Part shown: positions 27,632-35,320 of the stretch, one piece after another | Layout: each line of letters begins with the position of its first letter | How positions within the stretch are numbered: position 1 is the first letter of the stretch | From: Chloracidobacterium sp. | GTDB lineage: Bacteria; Acidobacteriota; Blastocatellia; Pyrinomonadales; Pyrinomonadaceae | Assembly (NCBI GenBank): GCA_015075585.1 | Contig: JABTUB010000002.1 | Location: 620,001 to 684,000 of the forward strand | Length of the DNA stretch: 64,000 nucleotides | Reading direction: 5' to 3' | Translations under genes and position numbers: made by a program | The notes under the pieces: model-generated | Seen by the model: the letters and a program-made list of their open reading frames with translations, nothing else | Database searches by the model: none | Told to the model about the DNA's origin: nothing

Positions 27632-28288
27632 ATGAATAAATTTTGCAGAAAGTGCGGAGCCGAAATGGATGCGGATGCGGTGTTTTGCAATGAATGCGGA
27701 TCCGCTGCAAGTGTTGCTCGTTCATCTGAAGTCACAATTGCAAAGTCAGTGGAACCTTTACCGATATCTAAAACAACTTCACAACCCGTTAAGAACAGCG
27801 AATCACCAACTTCGCAATTTCCCAAAGCATTGGTGGACTCGGTCAGACGACGATATCGCGAAGGGTATCTGTACGCAAGAACTATAGACGGCTTTGGCAT
27901 CGCATATCAAGTTATAGGCGTAATTGTCGCGATCTTAGGGCTGATACTTGGATTTGCACTCGGAGCAGCTGCCTCTAATCCAAGAGACTCGTTCGGGCCC
28001 GATCTGGCATTCTTGGGGTTCCTTCCTTTTATCATTGGTTTAATTTTTGGTGCCATTTTGTTCATTACCGGCGTCGTTGTAAGAGCCGGCGCACAGCTTA
28101 TGAAAGCGAGTTTTGATAGCGCCGTGAACAATTCGCCGTTTTTAACTAACGATGACAGAGCTGAAATGATGTCTCTGAGTGTTAGTGGCGGCGGAGTTTT
28201 AGATGGAATTGCGTTTAAATGCGCAAAATGCGGGTTAGACAACGATGGTAAAAAGAACTATTGCGTAGGCTGCGGAGCAGGTTTGTAA
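27632..28288 (+). CDS. Zinc-ribbon membrane protein 1
   Basis: A 218-residue protein with an N-terminal zinc ribbon (FCRKCGAEMDADAVFCNECG, residues 4-23), a polar linker, two membrane helices (about 87-113 and 127-153), and a C-terminal second zinc ribbon (KCAKCGLDNDGKKNYCVGCG). Both ribbons carry the full four cysteines. Function unknown; the layout suggests a small membrane sensor or scaffold with ribbons on the cytoplasmic side. First of four adjacent zinc-ribbon genes; its stop is two bases before the next ATG (28291). Codon use and composition are AT-richer than the flanking core genes. Confidence 0.8.
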   Translation: MNKFCRKCGAEMDADAVFCNECGSAASVARSSEVTIAKSVEPLPISKTTSQPVKNSESPTSQFPKALVDSVRRRYREGYLYARTIDGFGIAYQVIGVIVAILGLILGFALGAAASNPRDSFGPDLAFLGFLPFIIGLIFGAILFITGVVVRAGAQLMKASFDSAVNNSPFLTNDDRAEMMSLSVSGGGVLDGIAFKCAKCGLDNDGKKNYCVGCGAGL

Positions 28289-28290
28289 AA

Positions 28291-28968
28291 ATGAGAACTT
28301 GTCAAACATGCGAAGCTTTTTTGGCTAACGATGACGTTTTTTGCGAATCATGCGGCAATCGCGTAGACGCTTATAAAAGAAAACGCCGAACAGAACTTGT
28401 TCCAACGCAACGAAATGCTGGCGGACTACCTACAAACAAAGCCGCCATGCTGTGTTACCTTGTGCCATTATCGGCTCCGCTCATAGTTTCACTTCTATTT
28501 TATGTGATGGCGAGTATGAGAGACAGACCTGACCTCGGACCGGTTTTGATGCTCTTATTTCTTGTAGGAATCATTTGTTCTTTCGGCTTTCAAACATATG
28601 TTCTTTTGTTTGAGCCTTTTAAATCAACACCATTTATACGCTTTCATGCATTTCAATCGATCTTTTTCAGCATTGCAGCAGTGATGATAGGTCCATGTGG
28701 GATTGGGATTTGGCTTTGGCTTGTGTCGTTAATTTTTATGATCTATTTGGCAGTAAAGGCAAATAAAGGACTTTGGTTTGGAGTTCCGGTCATTCAACAA
28801 TGGGCGATGAAACTGGCCAGAAAACAGCCGTCTGTGACAGTTGGCCAACAGTTTATACAATCTGCATTTTGTCCGAATTGTGATGCAGATAATTCTGTTA
28901 CAAATAAATTTTGCCGCAAATGCGGAGAAGCATTGGAAAAAAAAGATGAAAGTTTGTCCGAAATGTAA
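28291..28968 (+). CDS. Zinc-ribbon membrane protein 2 (DUF4870/Tic20-like core)
   Basis: A 225-residue protein from ATG 28291. It has an N-terminal zinc ribbon (CQTCEAFLANDDVFCESCG), then a basic linker. A four-helix membrane core (about 45-165) follows, whose FIRFHAFQSIFFSIA segment is the hallmark of the DUF4870/Tic20-like group. A C-terminal zinc ribbon (FCPNCDADNSVTNKFCRKCG) ends it. It shares the ribbon-membrane-ribbon plan of the gene before it. Its last 23 bases overlap the next gene, so these are translationally coupled. Function unknown. Confidence 0.78.
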   Translation: MRTCQTCEAFLANDDVFCESCGNRVDAYKRKRRTELVPTQRNAGGLPTNKAAMLCYLVPLSAPLIVSLLFYVMASMRDRPDLGPVLMLLFLVGIICSFGFQTYVLLFEPFKSTPFIRFHAFQSIFFSIAAVMIGPCGIGIWLWLVSLIFMIYLAVKANKGLWFGVPVIQQWAMKLARKQPSVTVGQQFIQSAFCPNCDADNSVTNKFCRKCGEALEKKDESLSEM

Positions 28969-29749
28969 TGGAACCTCAACCGGGGACAATCTGTTTTGTC
29001 CCGACGACGGAACGCGCTATGTCAAAAAATCCGATGCTCCGAACTTTTCGGCGTCCCGCACTGATACATTCACATTTCTGTGTCACTTATGTGACGGAAT
29101 AAATAAACAGGGAGCGAAATTCTGCAAACAATGCGGCGTGGCTCTTAAGCTGCAATCGAATCAGCAATTCGAGCAAACGAATGTGGTATCAGATACTTTA
29201 CAATCACCGAAAGGCGTAACACTCCCCACGACTACCGAGGCAAAACAGCCGCAAAAAAGTAATGTGCTGCCTATTATCTCAGTTTTGTTAAGCATTGTAG
29301 TTTTTGGTTCACTAATTTATATCGTCTCCAATTCCAACAATTCTACTGCATCAAGCGCGGTGGCGAACGCGGCGAACTTTCCCCCATCGCGAAATCGATC
29401 TTTTAATTCTATTGCATCAAACGCTGCATCAAACGCATCACACGCACCACCGTCTTCCCCAAACATCGGACGCACCGGACGTTTGACAACTAATCTTATT
29501 ATTCGAAGCAATTCGAATAAAAATGCGGAAAATCTCGGTGTGCATTATAAAGATTCAAAAGTACGGATTCTTGATGAAGATTCGTACTCAACCGACGAAG
29601 GTTGGTCAATATGGTGGAAAGTGCGTGTGCTTGAAGAGGGCTGTGATGCGGAAGACATAAGAGGCTGCGGCAGTAATAACCGTAACGAAAACGTCGGTGA
29701 AGCCGCAATGGAAGGATGGATGAATTCTAGATTCATTGCTATCGATTGA
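28946..29749 (+). CDS. Zinc-ribbon membrane protein 3 with SH3-like C-terminus
   Basis: A 267-residue protein starting MKVCPKCNGTSTGDNLFCPDDG, with a CPxC...CxxDG ribbon of the type common in Acidobacteria. A second ribbon (LCHLCDGINKQGAKFCKQCG) follows at about residues 45-65, then a polar linker, one membrane helix (VLPIISVLLSIVVFGSLIYIV), an Ala/Ser/Asn-rich stretch and a C-terminal bacterial SH3-like domain (TTNLIIRSNSNKNAENLGVHYKDSKVRIL, GWMNSRFIAID). The SH3 part would lie in the periplasm, where such folds bind wall peptides. ATG 28946 lies inside the preceding gene. Confidence 0.78.
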   Translation: MKVCPKCNGTSTGDNLFCPDDGTRYVKKSDAPNFSASRTDTFTFLCHLCDGINKQGAKFCKQCGVALKLQSNQQFEQTNVVSDTLQSPKGVTLPTTTEAKQPQKSNVLPIISVLLSIVVFGSLIYIVSNSNNSTASSAVANAANFPPSRNRSFNSIASNAASNASHAPPSSPNIGRTGRLTTNLIIRSNSNKNAENLGVHYKDSKVRILDEDSYSTDEGWSIWWKVRVLEEGCDAEDIRGCGSNNRNENVGEAAMEGWMNSRFIAID

Positions 29750-29760
29750 GACGAAAATTA

Positions 29761-30504
29761 ATGAAAACGTGTCCGAAATGTGCGAGAAAATATTCCGATG
29801 ATGATATCTTTTGTTACGAGGACGGGATGCGTTTGGTTTTCGTGCCCGTTTCCGAGCCGACTGTTGTTATTACCACAGGACCTGCCAAAATTCGCGAACA
29901 TACAGACTCTTCGCCGTCTGCGCTTTACCTCTTGATAGGAGTTCTCGGAACCGCTCTAGTTGCTACATTGATATATGTTTTTATTCTGAGTGATACAAAA
30001 CCAGACAGTCAAAAAGTAACATCAGATTCTACTCATCCGTCAATTCTGGCAAAACAATCGCACGCAACAATCGCTAACAATTCCGAGCGGCTCACTAGAC
30101 AGTCTGTTAGTTCTAATAACAACACGAGCTATGACGCTGAAATAAAAGAGCGATTGGAAAAATGGAAGTCTGATGGCGAGGCAAGAAACGCAGATGCGTT
30201 AATGGAAAATTATGCGTTTTCTGTAGATTATTACAAAAAGCGCGGAGCAACTCGTGATTTTATAAAGCAGGATAGATCCCGGGCTTATTCAAAATATACA
30301 TCTATTAAGATTGACCTTACCAACATTAATATTAACTATTCAGACGACGCCTCTGCATTAGTAACGCTTGATAAAGGATTTATCCTTGACGGCAACGGTC
30401 ATTTAGACGGAAAAGTTCAGCAACAAATCAAAATGATTCGTATCAATGGCGTTTGGCTTATAAAAGGCGAACGCGACACAAAGGTTTACTATATGAACCA
30501 TTAA
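29761..30504 (+). CDS. Zinc-ribbon membrane protein 4 with NTF2-like C-terminus
   Basis: A 247-residue protein starting MKTCPKCARKYSDDDIFCYEDG (four-ligand ribbon with DG). Then come a linker, one membrane helix (about 55-75, YLLIGVLGTALVATLIYVFIL), a Ser/Asn-rich segment and a C-terminal domain (about 125-247) with the SnoaL/NTF2-like pattern: LEKWKSDGEARNADALMENYA, DYYKKRGATRDFIKQD and a closing IRINGVWLIKGERDTKVYY. The predicted layout has the ribbon inside and the NTF2-like domain outside. It begins 11 bases after gene 3 and ends the run. A TTG at 29746 is a less likely start. Confidence 0.78.
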   Translation: MKTCPKCARKYSDDDIFCYEDGMRLVFVPVSEPTVVITTGPAKIREHTDSSPSALYLLIGVLGTALVATLIYVFILSDTKPDSQKVTSDSTHPSILAKQSHATIANNSERLTRQSVSSNNNTSYDAEIKERLEKWKSDGEARNADALMENYAFSVDYYKKRGATRDFIKQDRSRAYSKYTSIKIDLTNININYSDDASALVTLDKGFILDGNGHLDGKVQQQIKMIRINGVWLIKGERDTKVYYMNH

Positions 30505-30526
30505 ATCTATTAGGAGAATAATACCT

Positions 30527-30574
30527 GTGGCAGAGACAGAACATGCGAGGAATATCGAGCATTTTGGACGATGA
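30527..30574 (+). pseudogene. Broken 5' fragment of a small gene, copy A
   Basis: GTG start behind AGGAG (30512-30516), encoding VAETEHARNIEHFGR and then a stop. It aligns base for base with 31084-31137 except for a few substitutions and one missing base near 30569, which causes the early stop. Restoring the base continues the frame as TMISIARG. It is a remnant of the same gene as copy B. Confidence 0.6.
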
Positions 30575-30611
30575 TATCGATTGCCCGCGGGCATGGGGTG
30601 GATCATGCTCG

Positions 30612-30827
30612 TTAAAGATTTGCGAATTCTGTTTCTGAGAGTTGTGTTTGTCGGAGAATGCTGCGCAGTGTGCCGCCTGCGACTTCGCGGTGTTTGGGAA
30701 CGGTTGCTGTGATCATGCCGTTGGAGACAACTTTCGCAAATTTGACGTGGCTGCCTGCTTGGCCGGCTTCGTAAAAACCGGCTTTCAACAGTTTTCGTCT
30801 GACTTCGCGGTAAGGGAGCGGCTTCAC
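30612..30827 (-). CDS. hicA: HicA family toxin (mRNA interferase)
   Basis: A 71-residue double-stranded-RNA-binding-fold toxin: LPYREVRRKLLKAGFYEAGQAGSHVKFAK with the catalytic His in GSHVKF, a basic VPKHREVAGGTLRSILRQ helix and a full-length end. By family it cleaves mRNAs when freed from HicB. Its ATG overlaps the TGA of hicB (ATGA at 30827-30824), the usual coupling for this pair, with the antitoxin first here. Confidence 0.9.
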   Translation of the reverse strand: MKPLPYREVRRKLLKAGFYEAGQAGSHVKFAKVVSNGMITATVPKHREVAGGTLRSILRQTQLSETEFANL

Positions 30828-31027
30828 GCGACGATCTCTAGTTCAAAGTGATGAACTTGCGGCAAGATGGTGGCAACGGGCGGAGTGAAATGGAGCAAAA
30901 GAGCTTCGTTCAGATTTTGGATCGCTTCTTCCTCGGTTTCGCCTTGCGAGGCGATATCGACCTCTAAACACTGAGCAACGAACCAATCGCCCTCTCGAGA
31001 AATGACAGCATTGAAGTCTTTGACCAT
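30824..31027 (-). CDS. hicB: HicB family antitoxin (short form)
   Basis: A 67-residue HicB-like protein: FNAVISREGDWFVAQCLEVDIASQGETEEEAIQNLNEALLLH. This is the partial RNase-H-like HicB fold. It ends without the C-terminal DNA-binding domain found in longer HicBs, so it probably neutralises HicA by binding but may not repress the operon by itself. It is first in the pair, with stop overlapping the hicA start. Confidence 0.88.
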   Translation of the reverse strand: MVKDFNAVISREGDWFVAQCLEVDIASQGETEEEAIQNLNEALLLHFTPPVATILPQVHHFELEIVA

Positions 31028-31083
31028 ATAAAGAATTATACAAAGTTTGGATTTTTTAGCGAAATTATTCTTGGGGAAACACT

Positions 31084-31170
31084 ATGGCAGAGACAGGATA
31101 TGCGCGGAATGTCGAGCATTTTGCGGCGTTGATATCGTCTGAAGGGATATACCGGCAAGTGAAACGATAG
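31084..31170 (+). pseudogene. Broken 5' fragment of a small gene, copy B
   Basis: ATG after GGGGAA, encoding MAETGYARNVEHFAALISS and eight more residues, then a stop. The first 18 codons match copy A at 30527. The MAETxHARNVEHF opening resembles the start of longer unnamed bacterial proteins, so this looks like a truncated gene. Copies A and B flank hicBA on the opposite strand. Confidence 0.55.
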
Positions 31171-31206
31171 TTCCTTCGCATTTTGTAACCTGTCCGCCGT
31201 TTTCAG

Positions 31207-31237
31207 AAAAGGCTTTGTGACATTTCACAAAGCCTTT
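31207..31237 (-). terminator. Strong hairpin, likely lpdA terminator
   Basis: AAAGGCTTTGTGA (31208-31220), loop CATT, TCACAAAGCCTTT (31225-31237): 13 perfect base pairs. On the minus strand the stem is extended by T and followed by CTG, a weak U-tract, 83 bases after the lpdA stop. It may act in both directions. Confidence 0.65.
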
Positions 31238-31319
31238 CGCATTTGTCATTAAGTTTCCTACGAAGTTCGCAAAAGCTTTCGCGATCATAAAAACATCCTG
31301 CGAACGCCGCCCACTCCGA

Positions 31320-32729
31320 TCACATATGAATCGTCAGGTCGTGGACGCCTTCGGCGGCTTCCATTACGGATTCGGAGACGGTCGGGTGAGCGTGGATGAC
31401 GCGGCCGAGTTCGTCTGCGGTAGTTTCGAGTGCCATGGCGACGCAGGCTTCGGCGAGAAGCTCGGTGGCGTGCGGGCCGATGATGTGAACGCCGAGCACC
31501 TCGTCGTATTTTTTCTCGGCGACGATCTTTACAAAGCCGTCTGTCTCGCCAAGGATGCGAGCCTTGCCGCTCGCAGAGAACGGGAATTTGCCGACCTTGA
31601 CATCGTAGCCCGCTTCCTTTGCCTTTGCTTCGGTGAGGCCGACGCTTGCGACCTCGGGATCGCAATATGTGCAGTTCGGGACGAGGTTGAGTTTGATCGG
31701 CTCGACCTTCTTACCGGCGATCTTTTCGACGACGAGAATGCCCTCTTTCGACGCGAGGTGTGCGAGCTGCGCTGTCGGGACGACGTCGCCGATCGCGTAG
31801 ATTCCGGGTTCGGCCGTCTCGTAAAATTCGTTGACCTCGACGGTTCCCTTCGGGCTGACCTTGACCTTCGTGTTCTCGAGCCCAAGGCCCTCGAGATACG
31901 CCATACGGCCGACCGCAACGAGCAGCATCTCGGCCTCAAGCGTAACGGTCTCGCCTTTTGCATTCTTGCCGGAAACCTTGACGCCCGACTTCGTCTTCTC
32001 CATTTTGTCGAGCTTTAAGCCGGTCTCGACCTTGATGCCCTGCTTTTTGAATGCCCGCTGCAACTCCTTCGAAACCTCGGCATCCTCGAGCGGCACGATG
32101 CGGTCCATAAGTTCGACAAGCGTCGTATCGGTGCCGAAACGGTGATAAACGCTCGCAAATTCCGAACCGACAGCACCCGAGCCCATCACGATCAGCGACT
32201 TCGGAACCTTTGTGAGTTCGAGAATGTGATCCGAATTGACGACCGTCTTGCCGTCCGTCTCAAAGCCCGGAATGGGCCGCACGACCGATCCCGTAGCGAT
32301 GATGATGTTCTTGGTGTCGATCGTTTCTTTTTTGCCGTCGGCGAGAGCGACCTCGACCTTGCCTTTTCCGGCGATCTTACCGAAGCCGTTAAAGACCGTA
32401 ACCTTATTCTTTTTCATCAGATAGGTTACGCCCGCCGAATTCTTCGCAACGATGTCGGACTTGTACTTCTGAACCTTTTCGAAGTCGAATCCGATGTTCT
32501 CGACGCTTAGACCGAAATCTGCGAAGTGATGAGCTTTGTCATACAAATGCGCCGCGTTGAGCAATGCCTTTGTCGGAATGCAGCCGCGCAGGCCGCACGT
32601 GCCGCCGAGCCGCGCGTCCTTCTCTTTCTCGATGATCGCGACCTTCAAACCCAAATGCCCCGCTCGAACCGCCGCGACATAGCCGCCGGGCCCCGAACCG
32701 ATGATCGTTACGTCAAATTGTTCCGCCAC
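31320..32729 (-). CDS. lpdA: Dihydrolipoyl dehydrogenase (E3)
   Basis: A 469-residue flavoprotein that reoxidises dihydrolipoyl groups on E2 (or GcvH) with NAD+. It has the FAD-binding IIGSGPGGYVAAVRAGHLGL, the redox-active disulfide GGTCGLRGCIPTK (Cys-x4-Cys), the NAD-binding VMGSGAVGSEFASVYHRFG, the second FAD motif YAIGDV, and the C-terminal active-site HAHPTVSESVMEA with its His-Glu pair. The redox loop reads GLRG instead of the more common LNVG. It probably serves the E2 encoded at 14.2-15.9 kb and other 2-oxoacid complexes. Confidence 0.95.
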   Translation of the reverse strand: MAEQFDVTIIGSGPGGYVAAVRAGHLGLKVAIIEKEKDARLGGTCGLRGCIPTKALLNAAHLYDKAHHFADFGLSVENIGFDFEKVQKYKSDIVAKNSAGVTYLMKKNKVTVFNGFGKIAGKGKVEVALADGKKETIDTKNIIIATGSVVRPIPGFETDGKTVVNSDHILELTKVPKSLIVMGSGAVGSEFASVYHRFGTDTTLVELMDRIVPLEDAEVSKELQRAFKKQGIKVETGLKLDKMEKTKSGVKVSGKNAKGETVTLEAEMLLVAVGRMAYLEGLGLENTKVKVSPKGTVEVNEFYETAEPGIYAIGDVVPTAQLAHLASKEGILVVEKIAGKKVEPIKLNLVPNCTYCDPEVASVGLTEAKAKEAGYDVKVGKFPFSASGKARILGETDGFVKIVAEKKYDEVLGVHIIGPHATELLAEACVAMALETTADELGRVIHAHPTVSESVMEAAEGVHDLTIHM

Positions 32730-32863
32730 AGAAATTTCCCTCTATTAAAATATTCAAATCAAAGCGTAAGTACTGATTATATCGTTATGCGAAGCGACGG
32801 ACAAAGCGGCTCCGCTCGCTAAAAGATACCTTTAATACGCTTTGCCGTTATGCGAGAATTGAA

Positions 32864-33553
32864 ATGATGTTAAATGACCGTGAAAGAATACAATTGAGGC
32901 TACGTGAACTTCAGGCCGAATTCGCCGAACGCGGCGATGCGACAGGCTGGTTTGATGCACTTTATAAAGAATCGGCGGGCGACAATACAAAGATACCGTG
33001 GGCCGATCTTGAGCCGAACCCATATTTCCAAAGATGGGTCGAGACTGCCGGCCTGAAAGGCGACGGAAAACGGGCGCTCGTCGTTGGCTGCGGGCTTGGC
33101 GACGATGCTAATTATCTCAACGGCCTTGGCTTCAAAGTAACTGCGTTCGACATCTCGCCGACAGCGATCGAATGGGCGAAGAATCTCTATCCGAGTGACG
33201 AGATCCAATTCGAGGTCGGCGACCTTTTCGAACCGGCTAACGACTGGATCGGGGCGTTCGATCTCGTGCTCGAGATATACACGATTCAGCCGCTTCCGCT
33301 TGAGTTTCGTGAAAAGGCCATAGCGGCGGTCGCGAGCTTTGTCGCTCCGAACGGCGAACTCGTTGTCGTTACCCGCGGCCGTGAGGATGATGAAGACCCC
33401 GGAACGCTGCCGTGGCCATTGTCTCGTAAAGAGTTGTCGCTCTTTGAGACACACGATCTCGAACAAGCAGAATTTGTTGAAATGGCTCCGGAGGAAGACG
33501 GCGATCCGAGGCGGTTCCTTGCTCGTTTCATTCGGCGACAGGGCGGCGGCTGA
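32864..33553 (+). CDS. Class I SAM-dependent methyltransferase (TPMT-like)
   Basis: A 229-residue methyltransferase. Residues about 25-55 (TGWFDALYKESAGDNTKIPWADLEPNPYF) are the thiopurine-methyltransferase-like entry segment. The SAM motif is ALVVGCGLGDDANYLNGLGF, then VTAFDISPTAIEWA and VGDLFEP. Such enzymes methylate small thiol, halide or metalloid compounds, or other metabolites; the substrate here is unknown. A second ATG follows three bases later. Upstream is lpdA, divergent. Confidence 0.8.
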   Translation: MMLNDRERIQLRLRELQAEFAERGDATGWFDALYKESAGDNTKIPWADLEPNPYFQRWVETAGLKGDGKRALVVGCGLGDDANYLNGLGFKVTAFDISPTAIEWAKNLYPSDEIQFEVGDLFEPANDWIGAFDLVLEIYTIQPLPLEFREKAIAAVASFVAPNGELVVVTRGREDDEDPGTLPWPLSRKELSLFETHDLEQAEFVEMAPEEDGDPRRFLARFIRRQGGG

Positions 33554-33670
33554 CGGGAACGCTTATTGCGGGACCATGGGACGGGCAATGCCTCCAAGCA
33601 ATGCCTCCAATGAGTTGATAATATAACCATATAGTTATACACTTGTCACTGGTTAAGGATTTTTGAAATA

Positions 33671-34099
33671 ATGTACAGGATCGCCAAATTGAGAGCAGTA
33701 TTTGTGGTTGCGTTGATGAGCCTTGCCTTTGCGGCTTGTACGGCGACACCGCCGCACACATCAGACACAACATCCGGCTTACAAACCGGTGTCAGCGAGA
33801 TGACACCGAAAGAGGCTCTGCCGTATGTTCAGGCCGCATATTCGCAGTTCATCGATGTCCGCACCGTTGAGGAGTATGCTGAGGGACACGCCGCTCGTAC
33901 GAGAAATATCCCGCTTGACACGCTTGCCGCAAACCTCGATATGATCGAGAAGAACGAGCCTGTATTCCTGATCTGCCGGAGCGGTGTACGTTCTCTTGCC
34001 GCCGCAAAGATCTTGGTTGATAACGGTTTTCCGCAGGCGATAAGCGTTTCGGGCGGAACCAATGAATGGAAGGCAGAGGGGCTGCCGATGGGAGAATAA
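33671..34099 (+). CDS. Rhodanese-like lipoprotein
   Basis: A 142-residue exported lipoprotein. The signal peptide ends in lipobox LAFAAC (Cys22), so it is membrane-anchored. Residues about 45-142 form a single rhodanese domain: FIDVRTVEEYAEGHAARTRNIPL and active-site loop LICRSGVRSLAAAK with the catalytic Cys. Such domains carry persulfide sulfur. It is followed after one base by a 29-residue membrane peptide and then a DUF302 gene; that trio suggests a periplasmic sulfur or redox function. Confidence 0.87.
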   Translation: MYRIAKLRAVFVVALMSLAFAACTATPPHTSDTTSGLQTGVSEMTPKEALPYVQAAYSQFIDVRTVEEYAEGHAARTRNIPLDTLAANLDMIEKNEPVFLICRSGVRSLAAAKILVDNGFPQAISVSGGTNEWKAEGLPMGE

Positions 34100-34100
34100 T

Positions 34101-34190
34101 ATGAACGATGCGTTGTTATTGTTGGGCCTGCTCGGGCTGTGGCTGCTGTTCCAGTTGGTCATATTGCCGCGAATGGGCGTTTCGACCTGA
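34101..34190 (+). CDS. 29-residue single-helix membrane peptide
   Basis: A short gene from ATG 34101, one base after the rhodanese stop, with GGGAGA at 34090-34095 as ribosome site. The product is a Leu-rich transmembrane helix (NDALLLLGLLGLWLLFQLVI) followed by LPRMGVST. The spacing, ribosome site and membrane-helix composition argue for a real gene. It likely assists or anchors the neighbouring rhodanese or DUF302 protein. Confidence 0.6.
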   Translation: MNDALLLLGLLGLWLLFQLVILPRMGVST

Positions 34191-34274
34191 ATGCGCGGTG
34201 CATGTGACGCCGGGTCGCGTCAGGACAAAACAGAAGAGACGAAGATAAAGGAAACGGAGCATTAGGAGGCCGAT

Positions 34275-34700
34275 ATGGAAAATGCAGTTGCCGCAAGAAC
34301 GGCGGAGAAATTCAGCTACGGTATGAAGCGCGAGATCGCGTGCGGATTTGATGAGGCGGTGGAAAGGACGCGCGAGGCTCTCAAGGGCGAAGGCTTCGGC
34401 GTGTTGTCCGAGATCCGAATGGACGAGAAACTCAAGGAGAAGCTCGGCGTGGATTTTCGCAAGTACGTGATCCTCGGGGCGTGCAATCCGCCGCTCGCTC
34501 ATCAAGCGGTCGGCGAAGAGATCGACCTCGGGCTTCTGCTGCCGTGCAACGTGATCGTTTACGAGGCAGATGACGCCGCGAAGTCTGTCGTTTCCGTGAT
34601 CGACGCCGCAGCGATGATGTCGGTCGTCGATAACGACAAGCTCGCATCCGTCGCAGGCCGGGTGAACGAAAAGCTCAACCGGGCACTCGACGCTATCTAG
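34275..34700 (+). CDS. DUF302 domain protein
   Basis: A 141-residue protein matching DUF302: GFDEAVERTREALKGEGFGVLSEIRMDEKLKEKLG, YVILGACNPPLAHQAVG and LGLLLPCNVIVYEAD. The family is widespread, often in sulfur- or metal-related neighbourhoods, but has no settled activity; the ACNP and LPCN cysteines are conserved in the family. AGGAGG at 34265-34270 supports the start. It lacks a signal peptide. It ends five bases before the next methyltransferase gene. Confidence 0.87.
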   Translation: MENAVAARTAEKFSYGMKREIACGFDEAVERTREALKGEGFGVLSEIRMDEKLKEKLGVDFRKYVILGACNPPLAHQAVGEEIDLGLLLPCNVIVYEADDAAKSVVSVIDAAAMMSVVDNDKLASVAGRVNEKLNRALDAI

Positions 34701-34705
34701 CAGCG

Positions 34706-35320
34706 ATGGAGCGCAAGGCTCATTGGGAAAATATCTACGCCGCAAAAGCGCCCGGCGGTGTCAGTTGGTATCGGCGGCATCTCGAAACTTCACTGAGCCT
34801 GATTCTCGGCACAGGCTTGGGTACGGACGCCGCCGTAATTGACATCGGCGGCGGTGATTCCACGCTCGCGGATGACCTGCTTGAGAACGGCTTCGGTGAT
34901 GTTACCGTGCTTGATATCTCTGCCGGTGCCATTGCGGCCTCGCAAAAGCGGCTTGGCGAAAAGGCCGCTCTTGTAAAGTGGATCGAGGCAGATATTACCG
35001 AGGCGGCCCTCGAAGCCGGGCGTTATGACGTCTGGCATGACAGGGCAGCCTTTCATTTCCTTACCGATGCAGCGGATCGGCGGCGATACGCCGAGCAAGC
35101 CGCCCGAGCGGTACGCACTGGCGGTCAGCTGATCGTGGCGGCGTTTGCGGAAGACGGGCCGGAGAAGTGCAGCGGGCTTGATGTCGTACGTTACAGTTCA
35201 GAGTCAATGCCGCAGGAATTCGGCCGCAGCTTCCGGCTGATCTCGTCAACGGCGGAATCTCACATCACGCCATTCGACACCACACAGAAATTCGTTTATT
35301 GTCATTATCAAAAAATATGA
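34706..35320 (+). CDS. Class I SAM-dependent methyltransferase
   Basis: A 204-residue methyltransferase: HWENIYAAKAPGGVSWYRRH at the N-terminus, SAM motif AVIDIGGGDSTLADDLLENG, VTVLDISAGAIAASQKRL and EADITEAALEAGRYDVWHDRAAFHFL. This N-terminal pattern is that of enzymes often annotated as class I methyltransferases near sulfur or tellurite genes; substrate unknown. Its TGA overlaps the ATG of the next gene (ATGA at 35317). Confidence 0.83.
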   Translation: MERKAHWENIYAAKAPGGVSWYRRHLETSLSLILGTGLGTDAAVIDIGGGDSTLADDLLENGFGDVTVLDISAGAIAASQKRLGEKAALVKWIEADITEAALEAGRYDVWHDRAAFHFLTDAADRRRYAEQAARAVRTGGQLIVAAFAEDGPEKCSGLDVVRYSSESMPQEFGRSFRLISSTAESHITPFDTTQKFVYCHYQKI

